NCBI RefSeq assembly: GCF_033473495.1
Contig: NC_088937.1
Span: 2,294,001 to 2,358,000, forward strand
Reading direction: 5' to 3'
From: Cercospora beticola
Lineage: Eukaryota > Ascomycota > Dothideomycetes > Mycosphaerellales > Mycosphaerellaceae
DNA length: 64,000 nucleotides
Shown: in pieces, positions 43,999 to 55,013 of the stretch
Layout: the number at the start of each line of letters is the position of its first letter
Numbering within the stretch: the stretch's first letter is position 1
The notes under the pieces: model-generated
Seen by the model: the letters and a program-made list of their open reading frames with translations, nothing else
What the model was told of the DNA's origin: nothing
The model's database searches: none
Program-made: the position numbers and the translations under genes

Positions 43999-44757
43999 AT
44001 GGAGCCTCAAATCGTCATTCGTTGGGCAACTCGCGCAGACATACCCGATATCGTCAAAGTCCTCCACGCCAACTTACTGAACTTCGAGCTCCACGACCAC
44101 TTCATCCCAGAACGACGACGATACCAAGATGACTTTTACAGTTTCCTACTTCGACGCATTAAGCTCTTCTTCATCAAGCCCGAGACTCGCTACATGGTCG
44201 CCGAGTCGACAACGCCCGCCACAGACGGTACACAGCAGACCTCCATTGTCGGATTCTCAACATGGGAAGCCCAAGGAAGCGAAAATCCGCTTGGAAAACA
44301 ATGGCGACAGCAACGTTCAGGATGGGCAGACGCACTTGAGTCTAGTCTCGTGAATCTGGACTTGAACTACTATCGTTACTTCTTGAATCGTATCGTCGAT
44401 TATCAAGCTTTGGCGAAGATTACGGAGAGACTTCACGCTCCGTATGAGAACGATGACCAATTACGAAATTGCTTGCACCTTCAATTCTTGATGGTAGATC
44501 CCGCGTGGCATCGAGGAGGTGGAGTAGGAAAGAGGCTGTTGCGGTGGGGACTGGATGCTGCCGATCAATTTGGCCTGCCGGTTGTGGTGGAGAGCAGTTT
44601 GATGGGGTATGAGTTCTATTTGAAGTATGGGTTTCGTTTGTTTGCGAAGGCTCGTATTGATATTGTGCCTGAGAAGGCGTATGATATGCCGATTGTGGTG
44701 TATCATCCTCGGCGGCAGGATGCCAAGGATGGTCAAGCAGAGGAGATTTCTACATGA
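43999..44757 (+). CDS. GNAT-family N-acetyltransferase
   Basis: Intronless, 252 residues from ATG 43999 (CACCATGGAG). GNAT proteins transfer an acetyl group from acetyl-CoA to amines. Visible elements: IRWATRADIPDIVKVLHANL at the N-terminus (motif C), a central beta-strand pair, LHLQFLMVDPAWHRGGGVGK with the acetyl-CoA loop RGGGVGKRLLRWGL (R/Q-x-x-G-x-G/A), and PVVVESSLMGYEFYLKYGFR (motif B). The acceptor substrate is unknown. An internal insertion (about 65-140) is longer than in minimal members. No targeting signal. Lies between the receptor-like gene and the GGCT-like gene, all on the same strand but separately promoted. Confidence 0.85.
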   Translation: MEPQIVIRWATRADIPDIVKVLHANLLNFELHDHFIPERRRYQDDFYSFLLRRIKLFFIKPETRYMVAESTTPATDGTQQTSIVGFSTWEAQGSENPLGKQWRQQRSGWADALESSLVNLDLNYYRYFLNRIVDYQALAKITERLHAPYENDDQLRNCLHLQFLMVDPAWHRGGGVGKRLLRWGLDAADQFGLPVVVESSLMGYEFYLKYGFRLFAKARIDIVPEKAYDMPIVVYHPRRQDAKDGQAEEIST

Positions 44758-45002
44758 ACTGCATTGTTCAGATTCGAGAGAAATCATTCGGCCGCAAAGG
44801 TCAACTCAGTATCGGCAAGCCGCCAACGCTTGTTGAATTGACTTTCGTCGACAGAGCAGCCGGGCCAATGGATTGTGCAGCTACCCCACTCCAATACAGC
44901 TGCTCGGAGCATCAGATCTAAGGAAGAGAAGCACGACCGGGGATACAGAACCTGTCAAAGATATTCTGAAAGGCTTCATATAACATCCCTGTCATCGTCA
45001 AG

Positions 45003-45629
45003 ATGTATCCACCTTCCATGGCCAGACCGGCCGCAAGCAAGAGTGAGAATATCGACTACACGAAACGCTTTAGTGAGCTATACTTCGGCTACGCAAGCAA
45101 TCTCGCACATTCTTCCATCAAAGGTCGCTGTCCAGACTCCTTGTTCTGCGGGTTAGCACGTCTAGAAGACTATAAATGGCACATCAATGACACAGGATTT
45201 GGAAATATCGTTCCATCGAAAGGTGATCATGTCTACGGCGCTTTGGTTTTCCTCTCGCCACGAGATGAGGCCGGATTGGACGAGAGTGAAGGGGTGCCGT
45301 GGCTGTACCAGAAGCATTCGCTCGAGGTGGAGAGAATCAACGCGGATGGTAGTGCTTCGGGACAGAAGGTACAGGTTACGACCTATGTCGATGTGGAGAG
45401 GACGGAGGACGGAGTGATTGATCGAGGTTACGTGGTCTGGATCGTGAAAGCTATTCGTGAGGCGTCGGCCATTGGAATGCCCAAGGAGTATGTCGAGAAG
45501 TATCTCAGGCCGTGGTTGCCAGAGTCGACGGAAGAGGAGGAGAATCAGGAGATCGTCATGGTGCGAGTAATGCGTTCGAAGGATGCTGTGGCTGCTAAGC
45601 CTGAGAGCAAAGCGCTTGGTGATGCTTGA
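45003..45629 (+). CDS. Gamma-glutamylcyclotransferase-like protein
   Basis: Intronless, 208 residues from ATG 45003. The body fits the GGCT/AIG2-like fold: the N-terminal loop LYFGYASNL (equivalent of Y-GSN), RCPDSLFCGLARLEDYKWH, NIVPSKGDHVYGALVFLSPRD, and a DESEGVP segment with the candidate catalytic Glu. Members act on gamma-glutamyl peptides in the glutathione cycle or in related cyclotransferase reactions; the exact substrate cannot be told. The C-terminus (YVEKYLRPWLPE, then acidic and basic tail) is longer than in minimal enzymes. Cytosolic: no signal. Confidence 0.82.
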   Translation: MYPPSMARPAASKSENIDYTKRFSELYFGYASNLAHSSIKGRCPDSLFCGLARLEDYKWHINDTGFGNIVPSKGDHVYGALVFLSPRDEAGLDESEGVPWLYQKHSLEVERINADGSASGQKVQVTTYVDVERTEDGVIDRGYVVWIVKAIREASAIGMPKEYVEKYLRPWLPESTEEEENQEIVMVRVMRSKDAVAAKPESKALGDA

Positions 45630-46359
45630 CGGGCACGATTTTTGGGAGTATGTGGGTTCTCGCGTGTGAGTTCCAGCGGACCTGGGTTTCTGCGGCAGTA
45701 AAGGTTCACCTGAACAGCCGGTTTTGTAGCAGGATGCTTGGGCTCGAAAGCTGTCACTCTCGAAGGAATTGTCCAAAGCCCTTGGAGGATCGCGGCTTCC
45801 TCATGTGCTCTCCACTGTGCTCCTTCGCAGCTGCTTCCGAAGCCCGTGTGCACAACGTGAAGTGTCAGCTGCGAGTAGCGCGCGTAGAGCATCGCATGCG
45901 GTTATGAAGCATGGTCAGCGCCGGCCCGCAAGCCGGGGCTGATGTCAAGGATCTCATGTTTGCCGTACGTACCGCTTTCCCTCGCCATTCGCACACTTTG
46001 CCATATTCTGAGCATCGTGCGAGACAACATCTTGGGAAGACGACGATTCAGCGGCATCGAGTCATACGTTTAGCCATGATACGACTAATCATCAAGTTTC
46101 GCGATGGCTGTGACAAACGCGAAGTGTTCCTGAGTCCAGAGTGGAGAGCTGACAGCGTGTCGCATTACTAAGCCCAAGCAGGACCAACCCGCACTCACTT
46201 CGCCCAAACAGGTCACGCAATAGCCGAGCTGAACCGTATCGGATCCATTGCTTCCAATGCCAAGAGACTGCGCTCCTCTTTAAAAGCGTGCTGTAGCTGC
46301 AGTCACCTCAAGTTCCTACTTTTCAAGATCGAGACAGAATTGTCACAAGCGAATTGAAA
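45630..46359. other. Intergenic, GGCT-like to epoxide hydrolase
   Basis: 730 bp; no gene or repeat recognised. Contains the epoxide hydrolase promoter. Confidence 0.35.
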
Positions 46360-47548
46360 ATGGCCAACTACGAAGAGCACGAAGTCAGCTACGCTGACGG
46401 CCAGAAGAAGATCTTCTACTTGGCCGCCGGCCCCAAAGATGGTCCATTACTGATCTTCGTTCATGGTTCGCAATGACGGGCATTACATGATCGAAAACTG
46501 TCTGACATCCCCCCAGGCTGGCCAGCAATCGCAAAGACATGGAAGTCTCAGCTCGACACCTTCTCCGCACTGGGCTTCAGAGTTGTAGCCCCGGATATGC
46601 CTGGTGAGAGGAATCACAGTATTACTAATCTGCATATTCGTCACTGACGCTGTACCAGGCTATGGCCGATCGACAGCAAGGAAGCAGAAGGAAGACTACG
46701 CTTTGCAACAACTCAACCTGGGCATGGTCGCCCTGCTCGAAGATACCGGCCGAGATGCTGCAATCTGGATCGGGCACGATTGGGGTTGCGGTGCTGTTTG
46801 GAGTTTTGCAGAGCACTACCCGGAGAAGACACTGGCAGCAGCCGGTCTAGCAGTCCCATCACACGTCATCGAAAAGGGTCTCGAAGAGGAACTGAAATGG
46901 GTCAATCGCGACTTTTACCCTGCCGATAAATTCCCCTACGGACAGTGGTCGTACCAGAAATTCTACGAGGAAAGCTTCGACAAGGCAACTGCATTCTTTG
47001 ATGCAGATGCTGCAGCCATCATCCGTGCCCTCTACGCAAAGGGCAGCCCTGCGAGTCTGGGCAAGCCTGGGTTCACTGCGACTGTCACTGCTGATGGTGG
47101 CTGGTTCGGAGGTGCTGAGAAGCCAGACCCACAAATGAAGCAGCTCCCAATTGAGCGCCTCTGCATCGACGAAGAGACCTACAAAGATCTCGTCGAAGCT
47201 ATGGAGCGTACCTCGTTCTATGGAGCCGATGCTTGGTATTCAAATCACGAAGTCAATCGCAAGTACTTCTTCGACGATGCGAAGAACGACGGATACCTGC
47301 TGATGCCAACTCTGTTCATTGGAGCTCGTTACGATACTGTTTGCGATACATTTACGTCGCCACTTGCTGAGCCTCAGAGGAAGTACTGCAAGAACCTAAC
47401 AGAAGCTTCAATTGAGGCTGGACATTGGGTTGCGCAAGAGAAGCCGCAGGAGGTGAACTCCATAATTACGAGGTGGATTTTGCAATCGGTTCCGGATCAG
47501 TGGCCTGGATTCTGGTCGCGTGGCTATACCGTCAAATCGAAGGTTTGA
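46360..47548 (+). CDS. Alpha/beta-fold epoxide hydrolase
   Basis: Three exons, 46360-46465, 46517-46603 and 46659-47548; introns are 51 nt (weak donor GTTCGC, branch TCTGACATCC) and 55 nt (GTGAGA...CTGAC...CCAG). Product 360 residues. Both introns split glycine codons within the conserved HGWP and MPGYGRS motifs, so the splicing is secure. Features: HG-x-P oxyanion hole at residues 35-38, nucleophile Asp105 in GHDWGCGAVW, a cap domain (about 150-260) with candidate ring-opening tyrosines, and an acid/His pair in RYDTVCD and EAGHWVAQE. It opens epoxides by trans addition of water (soluble type). No signal peptide. Its 3' end lies 165 bp from the niaD 3' end. Confidence 0.88.
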
Positions 47549-47713
47549 TCTTGTGCTTGAGAAAAAGGAACTGCGATCAGAGTGATCGGATCATTCAGCT
47601 ATCAAATGATGAAGTTGTATGTAGCCGCAGTGACAATTGACCTCCATGAAAAGTACTGTTGTGTATCATTCCGAAATATGGCTGGATCATACGCAGCAGA
47701 TGCTGAATACAGT

Positions 47714-50431
47714 CTAAAAGAACAACAACTCATCATCATGCCACCCAAGCTCGCGCAAAGCCTCATGACAACTCTTCTCGAGTGCACCCGGCCCACATAT
47801 CAGTACCATTGCCTCGCCATTTCCATGCTTCTCCCTATTCACATGCTCTCGCAGCAACGGTGCAGCAATACGCCCTCGCAGACCTTGCCAGTCATCCGGA
47901 GCCTTCGTCAAAGTGTGAAGAATCGTACACCGCTCCGAGTTCTCCTTGGCGAATTGATCCAAATCCTCCTTGCACAGAATATCTTCGACCAATCGATTCC
48001 CATCGAGGACCACGCACCGTGTTGGGTCGTCCTTGTCTTGCATCACCGCTCGCAAGACTTGATAAATTGGAGTAATACCTGACCCGCCGCAAATCATATA
48101 GAAAGTCTTCACATCTCGTTTGACATTATTGACAGCTGCGAGACCTTTCCCAAGGTACTCGAATTTGCCAATCGGCCCTTTGAATTCGACAAAATGGCCG
48201 ATGGGAATTTGTTCGAGAGCCATGGACATTTTACCGCCTTCTTGGCCTTCACTTTTGAAGTAAACTTTGACGAGGACGTCCATGTAGCCTTTTTGTGTTG
48301 TTTGGGAGATGGGTGTGTAACTTCTGATGATGGCTTCGCGGGTGACGGGGTCGCGTAGTCGGATCATGAGGTGTTGACCTGTGGGCAGGCCGAGCGTTTG
48401 TTCTTCGTGATCGAGCTTGAATGTGAGGATTCTGGTGTCCCAGGAAACGGTCTTTCTGGCTGTGAGGACGGCTTTCTTCCATGCTCGAGGTTCGAGGAAT
48501 GTGGGAGATGTTGATGTGGTGTCTGATTCTATTGTCTCGCCTGACAGTGCGGCACGTGCTTCTTCGTCCAGAGTGCCGATGTGGTATGAAGGCATCATCG
48601 CTTTGGCTGTTTCGCTGTCTGTCGCAATGTCAGTAAGTGGAATGTGCCATTGAAATATAGGGCAGTGCTTACGTATCGCCATGAATTCGTCAGTACTGTC
48701 AAGTGCAGCAGCTGAAATGATACTCTGAGCTCCTCCTGGGTGCTCTTTCAAGAACGCTGTGCCATCAAAGACTTCGCCGTTGACCACAAACCAAGGCGCC
48801 TCTTCTGTATCATGTTTCCGTAATTCGTCAATCGTTATCGCGTTCTTCACGTTATCATCTGTTAGTTTTATTTCTTCTGCGGCTGCCAGTATAGGTTGTG
48901 TGTTTTCTTCGCCATCGATCCTCTCGCCCCAGTATCCATTCGTGAGATCACCACCAGAACTCTTGACGCGTTCCATCCACCCTCCAGACATGAGAGCTGG
49001 TTGGGTAGGGTGCTCGAATCGCAAGAAATCGCCCTCTTTCATGACTGTGATCCGGTACCACGGGTTGTTCATCATACCAAGCACGCTCCAATACATGTCT
49101 CGTGGCTGAAGATTCATGCTCTCGTCCATGGCCCGGACCAGCACATCTTTGGCATCGGCCAATTCAGATACAGGAATATCCAGGTCCCAGAAGCACCAGC
49201 AAAAGCTTGCCTCTTTCCATTCGAGGTCGAGAGTACCGCCATATAGCTGGCGAGGAGCGGCATCACGATAACGATCTTCGGCGTAGTCGATGTTTGCTAG
49301 TCGCCATGTCTTTCCCTTGTCGAGCGAGATTTCGACTCGAGTCACTCGTCGGCCGCCGCCACCGTATGCATACCCTTTGACACGGTATGTTTGAGGTGGG
49401 TCGACAAGCTTGATCTGTTCATCATGGGCAGGGTATGCGATAGCTGAGTTGGTGCTGAGGTCGTAGATGGCATATCGCTCGTCCATCCACCATTTTGGAC
49501 CCTTGGCGGCCTCTTCGGGCGACACCATCGTTGGCAGGACTCTGTTGTCGTATATGTGATACCAGTTGTCGGACGGCTCTGAAGTAATGATGAGCCTCTT
49601 CAACCACTTGACGCTACGACCCCCGATCTGTCCAGGTATCACTACTCGCAATGGCTTGCCGTGATCCGGTCGTAGCATTTCGCCGTTCATCTTGTGTGCC
49701 AGCATCATGCCCTTGTTGGCATCCATGGCCCAGTTCAGCTTAACCGATGTTCCGTAGTAACCATTCGGTAGCTTGTCTGCTCCCTCCATGCAGACATATC
49801 TGGCGCCTCGCTTGGGTTTGGCTTTGCGTAAGACGTCGCCAAGCACGACGCCGGTCCAAAGCGCTGTCGATACACCGGCGGCACCCCATGAGAAACCTTT
49901 CGTTTTTCGCACCACATTCTGCTCCTTTCTCCTGTTGCCAGCACAAACGAGTGTGATTGGGTATGTCTGTTGCTCGTATTGCTCCATTAGGTCTGCAAGC
50001 GTCAAGGTGATGGGATTCTCAACCATTCCTTCAATAGTGAACGTCCAGTCCGGAATCTCCTCATCCTTGACTTGTGGGACGTGGCCGTGATTGCGGACAT
50101 AGAAAAGTTCGGGACTCGTGAGGAAGCCTTCGTTGTACAAATCTGACAGCGGCGCTTCAACGTTGAAAGGGTGTACACCCGTCAGTCTTATTAGCCGCGG
50201 ATCTCTAGGTAGCCAGCCATCAGGCGTCTTCTTGTCGATCTCAAGCACTTCAGTCGGCTCTACGGTAGGTGGCGGGAGTGGAAAATCAGCCTCTGCATCT
50301 CCATGTACCGACTCGTTGTCAGCCTTGTCACTGCCGCTGTGCTCCGACTGAGAGTCTGGCGGCGTAGGAGGTAGATCCTCAGGCGTGCGTCGCATTTTCT
50401 TGTCTTCTGAAGTGAAAGGGGTAGCTGCCAT
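47714..50431 (-). CDS. niaD: Nitrate reductase [NADPH]
   Basis: Two exons, 50431-48673 and 48618-47714, with a 54-nt in-frame, stop-free intron (GTAAGC...CTGAC...ACAG) inside the heme domain; splicing restores EFMAIHSETAKAMMP. Product 887 residues. Domains in order: acidic N-terminal tail, molybdopterin domain with the Mo-ligating Cys163 (VCAGNRRKEQN), dimerisation domain, cytochrome b5-type heme domain (HPGG), FAD domain (RSYTPIS) and NADPH domain (CGGSGITPIYQVLR, CGPGALEKSC...LGWHDDELLFF at the end). It reduces nitrate to nitrite in the cytosol. ATG 50431 gives the normal acidic start; an in-frame extension upstream begins at TTG. Expected to be controlled by NirA and AreA from the shared promoter. 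Confidence 0.96.
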   Translation of the reverse strand: MAATPFTSEDKKMRRTPEDLPPTPPDSQSEHSGSDKADNESVHGDAEADFPLPPPTVEPTEVLEIDKKTPDGWLPRDPRLIRLTGVHPFNVEAPLSDLYNEGFLTSPELFYVRNHGHVPQVKDEEIPDWTFTIEGMVENPITLTLADLMEQYEQQTYPITLVCAGNRRKEQNVVRKTKGFSWGAAGVSTALWTGVVLGDVLRKAKPKRGARYVCMEGADKLPNGYYGTSVKLNWAMDANKGMMLAHKMNGEMLRPDHGKPLRVVIPGQIGGRSVKWLKRLIITSEPSDNWYHIYDNRVLPTMVSPEEAAKGPKWWMDERYAIYDLSTNSAIAYPAHDEQIKLVDPPQTYRVKGYAYGGGGRRVTRVEISLDKGKTWRLANIDYAEDRYRDAAPRQLYGGTLDLEWKEASFCWCFWDLDIPVSELADAKDVLVRAMDESMNLQPRDMYWSVLGMMNNPWYRITVMKEGDFLRFEHPTQPALMSGGWMERVKSSGGDLTNGYWGERIDGEENTQPILAAAEEIKLTDDNVKNAITIDELRKHDTEEAPWFVVNGEVFDGTAFLKEHPGGAQSIISAAALDSTDEFMAIRKHCPIFQWHIPLTDIATDSETAKAMMPSYHIGTLDEEARAALSGETIESDTTSTSPTFLEPRAWKKAVLTARKTVSWDTRILTFKLDHEEQTLGLPTGQHLMIRLRDPVTREAIIRSYTPISQTTQKGYMDVLVKVYFKSEGQEGGKMSMALEQIPIGHFVEFKGPIGKFEYLGKGLAAVNNVKRDVKTFYMICGGSGITPIYQVLRAVMQDKDDPTRCVVLDGNRLVEDILCKEDLDQFAKENSERCTILHTLTKAPDDWQGLRGRIAAPLLREHVNREKHGNGEAMVLICGPGALEKSCHEALRELGWHDDELLFF

Positions 50432-50746
50432 GGCTGATGCGAAACCACAAAACAGTGCCAACGGGGAGACAAAAAGATAGGTGAGAAGGATAGCAGCGGT
50501 CGAAGGGACACCAATTGACCTCCGTCACTGTAGGACAGACAATCCTACCAGACCTACGTCTAGACGCACCACTCGATCTCCTCGACCGCCAGCGCAATCA
50601 GCCTTGAGTGTGCCGCATCGCGAGGAGAAGCAGTGTGAAAGCATGGCCTGCAGTATCACGATTAGCAGCTGCGACATGAGGTTGCCGCGGAATAGCATCA
50701 CGTCGTTGCGGGATCAGGCTTGGGGTGTCTCCCAATCAGCATGCCC

Positions 50747-50756
50747 TTATCTATCA
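50747..50756 (-). promoter_or_regulatory. Overlapping double GATA element
   Basis: TGATAGATAA on the minus strand contains two HGATAR matches, typical of AreA-type control. Confidence 0.6.
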
Positions 50757-51139
50757 CCTTTCCGAAATGGGACAGCAGGTGGTGGATCTTACGCTCGCAC
50801 TAGTTACCACCCTGGCTGCGAGGCATAATGTTGGGGTTCGTTGTGGTATGCCGGAGATGCAATGTCATTCACACCGTAGTGCTTTGACGCTGCATTTGGA
50901 ATGATCCGGCCATCCATCACTCAAATGGCGGAAAGTTTCGAGTGGAAGTTGGGATGAGGTTGCTTTTCGGATGAGGGCGATCGAACTTTCCTGGCCGGAT
51001 CCTCCGCTCACATGATGGAAGGCACGTGAGAGAATTCTACGGGAGGCGCGAGTTGCGATCGGGAAATAACGGCAGGCTGCCAAGACAGCAGCAAGGGTGG
51101 GTTTATCAACGCGACCTTATCTTTTCCCTTGCCCACGTC

Positions 51140-51147
51140 CCTCGGAG
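51140..51147 (-). promoter_or_regulatory. NirA consensus site (CTCCGAGG)
   Basis: Perfect match to CTCCGHGG on the minus strand, close to a GATA pair at 51103-51122. Confidence 0.6.
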
Positions 51148-51444
51148 AAGCGAACAAAGCAATTCGACTGATATCGCTGTGGCAATGGTCATCTGCAGCG
51201 CTCTGTATGGTCGACAGCCACGGCTCGCTCCTGTTGTGCTTCTCCGGAGCGCATGGCATTGGGTAAACATGGCACACGTTGGCTTGCCTCTGAAGACGAG
51301 ATGCGGCGCTCATGCCGTGGCCTGATAGATGAGGTATGCCCGTGTCTGGTCGAGCTGATGGCTCTCGTTCCCTTGTAAGTTTTGTCTTTCTCTTCTGTAC
51401 GTTTGTAATTCTTCACATTGTGCTGCTCCAAAGCTGCTCGCACG

Positions 51445-54400
51445 ATGAGTAACAGCGAGTGGAACGATGCAGAGGCAAATGTCCTCCCCGAGAAGGTGGC
51501 GGAGATGGAGGCTGAAGGGGAAATACCCAATGGCACAGCCAGGAAGAGGATAGTCGTGGTCGGACTGGGCATGGTCGGGGTTGCCTTCATCGAGAAGCTG
51601 CTCAAACTGGATGTGAAGAGACGAGAATACGACATCACAGTCATCGGCGAAGAGCCGCATTTGGCCTACAACAGAGTCGGCTTGACCAGTTTCTTCCAGC
51701 ACAGAGAAGCCGAAAACCTTTACTTAAATCCGGCCTCATGGTATGCATCGATGCCCGAGGGCTCACTATCATATCACCTCAACACTCTTGTTTCTTCAAT
51801 AGACACCATCGCAAAGACTGTACAGACCGCAAAGGGAGACACAGTACCCTATGATATCCTGGTTCTGGCCACAGGCTCATATGCACTTCTTCCGAGACAC
51901 ACACCTGGGCACGATGCCAACGGCGTCTTCGTCTATCGAACGCTGGAAGATCTGGAAAATCTCATCAAGTTTTCCGCAACCCGAAAGGGCACAGTCGGCG
52001 CAGTAGTCGGTGGAGGTCTACTTGGTCTCGAAGCGGCCAAGGCGATGATGGATCTGGAAGAGTACAGCAAGGTCAAGTTGATCGAACGTAATCGATGGGT
52101 ATTGAGTCGACAGCTCGACGGAGATGCTGGCAGCATGGTGGTCGAACAAGTGCGCCAGCTTGGTCTTGACGTACTTCTCAGCAAAAGGGTGGGCAAAATC
52201 ACAACAGACCAGGAGAACAACGTCACCGGCGTGGTCTTCGAAGATGGCGAGCAAATTGACTGCTCAACAGTATGTTTCGCTATCGGCATCAAAGCGAGAG
52301 ACGAACTCGCTCGTGGGGCGGGTATAAAGTGTGCCGACCGAGGAGCTGGTATCATTGTTGGCGACGATCTTTCCACATCGGCACAAGATGTGTACGCTAT
52401 CGGAGAGTGCGCAAGCTGGCAGAACCAAACCTTCGGCTTGATTGCACCGGGTGTCGAGATGGCAGATATCCTGGCCTTTAACCTGACACAAGCCAAGGCA
52501 CATACCCCTCGGAAGTTCAAGACCCCAGACTTGAGCACGAAGCTGAAGCTGCTTGGTGTCGAGGTGGCCAGCTTTGGAGATTTCTTTGCCGATCGCGATG
52601 GGCCAAAGAGTCTACCAAAAGCTCGTGGTGCGCGCAAGGAAGGTCTTGATAACAAAGACAGAGTAGACTCTGCCAAAGCATTGACCGATGGGCCTCCGCC
52701 GCCTCCCGTAAAGGCGCTCACCTACAAGGACCCATTCCAGCAGGTCTACAAGAAGTACCTCTTCACGATGGATGGCAAGTATCTACTCGGAGGCATGATG
52801 ATTGGCGACACCAAAGATTATGTGAAGCTCGTCCCTATGGTCAAGAATCAGAAGCCTTTGGAAGTGTCACCTTCGGCATTCATCGTTGGCACACAATCTG
52901 GTGACGATGACGGGGACGATCTGGACGACGACACACAAATTTGCTCTTGTCATAACGTGACCAAAGGCGATGTGACGAAAAGCGTCAAGGACGGTACCTG
53001 CAAGTCTATCGGCGACGTCAAGTCATGTAAGTCGCGCACAATCGCAAATACGACAATCCAGACTAACAACAAATGTAGGCACGAAAGCAGGCACTGGATG
53101 CGGTGGGTGCATGCCACTCGTGCAGACAATCTTCAACAAGACCATGGCCTCAATGGGTCAAGAAGTCAAGAACCACCTATGTCCTCATTTCGAATACTCA
53201 CGCGCAGATCTCTTCAACATCATATACGTGAAGAAACTCGAGACCTTTGCCGATGTGATGAAGCACGCTGGACGAGAACCCGACTCTGCCGGTTGCGAAG
53301 CCTGCAAACCAGCTATTGGATCCATCCAAGCTTCGCTGTACAACAGGCATCTTCTTGATGAGGATCGAAGAGGACTTCAGGATACCAACGATCGCTTCTT
53401 GGCGAATATCCAACGCAATGGCACATTCTCTGTTGTGCCTCGAGTGTCAGGAGGTGAGATCACAGCCGAGAAGTTGATCGTTATTGGCACTGTGGCGAAG
53501 AAGTTTGGTCTCTATTGCAAGATCACTGGAGGTCAGCGTATCGATATGTTTGGCGCAAAGAAGAATGACTTGCCTCTTATCTGGCAGGAGTTGATTGATG
53601 GAGGCCTGGAGTCTGGTCACGCTTACGCCAAGAGTTTGCGAACAGTCAAATCATGTGTGGGTACAACATGGTGCCGGTTCGGTGTCGGCGACTCTGTTGG
53701 CATGGCTGTGCGACTGGAGGAACGATACAAGAGTATTCGTGGCCCACACAAGTTCAAAGGTGGTGTATCTGGATGTGTGCGAGAATGTGCTGAAGCTCAG
53801 AACAAGGACTTTGGTCTCATCGCAACAGAGAAGGGCTTCAATATCTTCGTTGGAGGCAACGGAGGTGCGAAGCCCCGGCATAGCGAGCTGCTTGCAAAGG
53901 ACGTTCCGCCTGACGACGTCGTCCCGATACTGGATCGATACCTCATGTTCTACATTCGCACAGGCGACAAGCTTCAACGAACAGCCCGATGGCTCGAGAA
54001 CCTCCCCGGCGGCATCAAATACCTCCAAGAAGTAGTCCTTCAAGACAAGCTCGGCATTTGCGCAGAGCTCGAAAAGCAAATGCAAGAGATCGTCGGCTCA
54101 TTCTTCTGCGAATGGACAGAAACCCTCAAAGACCCGAAGAAAATGGCAGTCTTCAAACAATTCGGAAACACAGACGAATACGTCGACGGCACAGACATCG
54201 TTCCCGAACGAGAGCAAACAAGACCCGCCAAATGGGCTTCAGAATCCGCAAAAGAAGATTTCCGCGGAAAACAATGGGAAAGCGAACTCACCTGGCAACC
54301 TCTGGCACAATGCGAGCAGTTCGTCGATACTGAAACAGGATCCAGTCTTTCAGTCAAGCGAGGTGACACTCAATTGGCTATTTTCAAAGTCAAAGGGAAA

Positions 54401-54862
54401 TACTACTGTACACAGCAAATGTGTCCTCACAAGCGCGCTTTCGTGTTGAGCGATGGGTTGATTGGAGAGGATTATAAGACGAATAAGCTTTGGATTTCAT
54501 GCCCGCTGCATAAGCGGAATTATAGCATGAAAGGCGAGGATGCTGGGAAGTGTAGTAATGATGAGGCGGTCAATATTGCGACGTTCCCGGTTGAGGCGAG
54601 GGATGATGGGATGGTGTATGTGAAGTTGCCGAGTGTGGAAGAGCTTGACAGTGTGCTGGGTACGGAGAAGTGGAAGGTCAAGAAGGAAGAGACGGAAGCG
54701 AAGTCGGAGTTTGCGAAGTTGGATGAGAGGTTGGCGAAGATCCAAAAGGGGAGGAAAGGAATACAAGCAAGCCATTTGGTCAATGGACTTGGTGCTGAGG
54801 GCAAAGCGAGAGCGATTTTGGCTGGTGGGGAGAGGGGAAGTGGTGGTGGGATGGATTGGTGA
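51445..54862 (+). CDS. niiA: Nitrite reductase [NAD(P)H]
   Basis: Two exons, 51445-53026 and 53079-54862, with a 52-nt intron (GTAAGT...GACTAACAAC...GTAG) that splits a cysteine codon in the BFD-like cysteine domain. Product 1,121 residues. Order: FAD domain ([16 protein letters not shown]), NAD(P)H domain ([14 protein letters not shown]), BFD-like [2Fe-2S] domain ([11 protein letters not shown]...[13 protein letters not shown]), siroheme/[4Fe-4S] domain with cysteines at about 720, 726, 760 and 764 ([15 protein letters not shown]), and a C-terminal Rieske-type [2Fe-2S] domain (C-P-H at about 976-978 and C-P-L-H at 1002-1005). It reduces nitrite to ammonium in six electrons. Full length; divergent from niaD. 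Confidence 0.96.
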
Positions 54863-55013
54863 AAGGCACATGTCGAACATTTTCTGTTCAATTTCGATTT
54901 GGTTATGGATTCGGCTTATGTGAGACGACAAATGATACATGATATTATCATAGATGAGCATATACAAGTGCTGGCTCGCTGTCTACCTGCCTCTTACAGT
55001 TCTTCATCCAAGC

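Larger units (their letters stand above)
50432..51444. promoter_or_regulatory. Divergent niaD/niiA promoter
   Basis: About 1 kb between divergent nitrate-assimilation genes. HGATAR sites for a GATA (AreA-type) activator: 50475-50480 (AGATAG), a doubled element at 50747-50756 (TGATAG/AGATAA on the minus strand), 51103-51108 and 51117-51122. A match to the NirA consensus CTCCGHGG (minus strand, CTCCGAGG) lies at 51140-51147, about 300 bp upstream of niiA. The arrangement follows the A. nidulans niiA-niaD paradigm. Site occupancy is inference. Confidence 0.75.
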
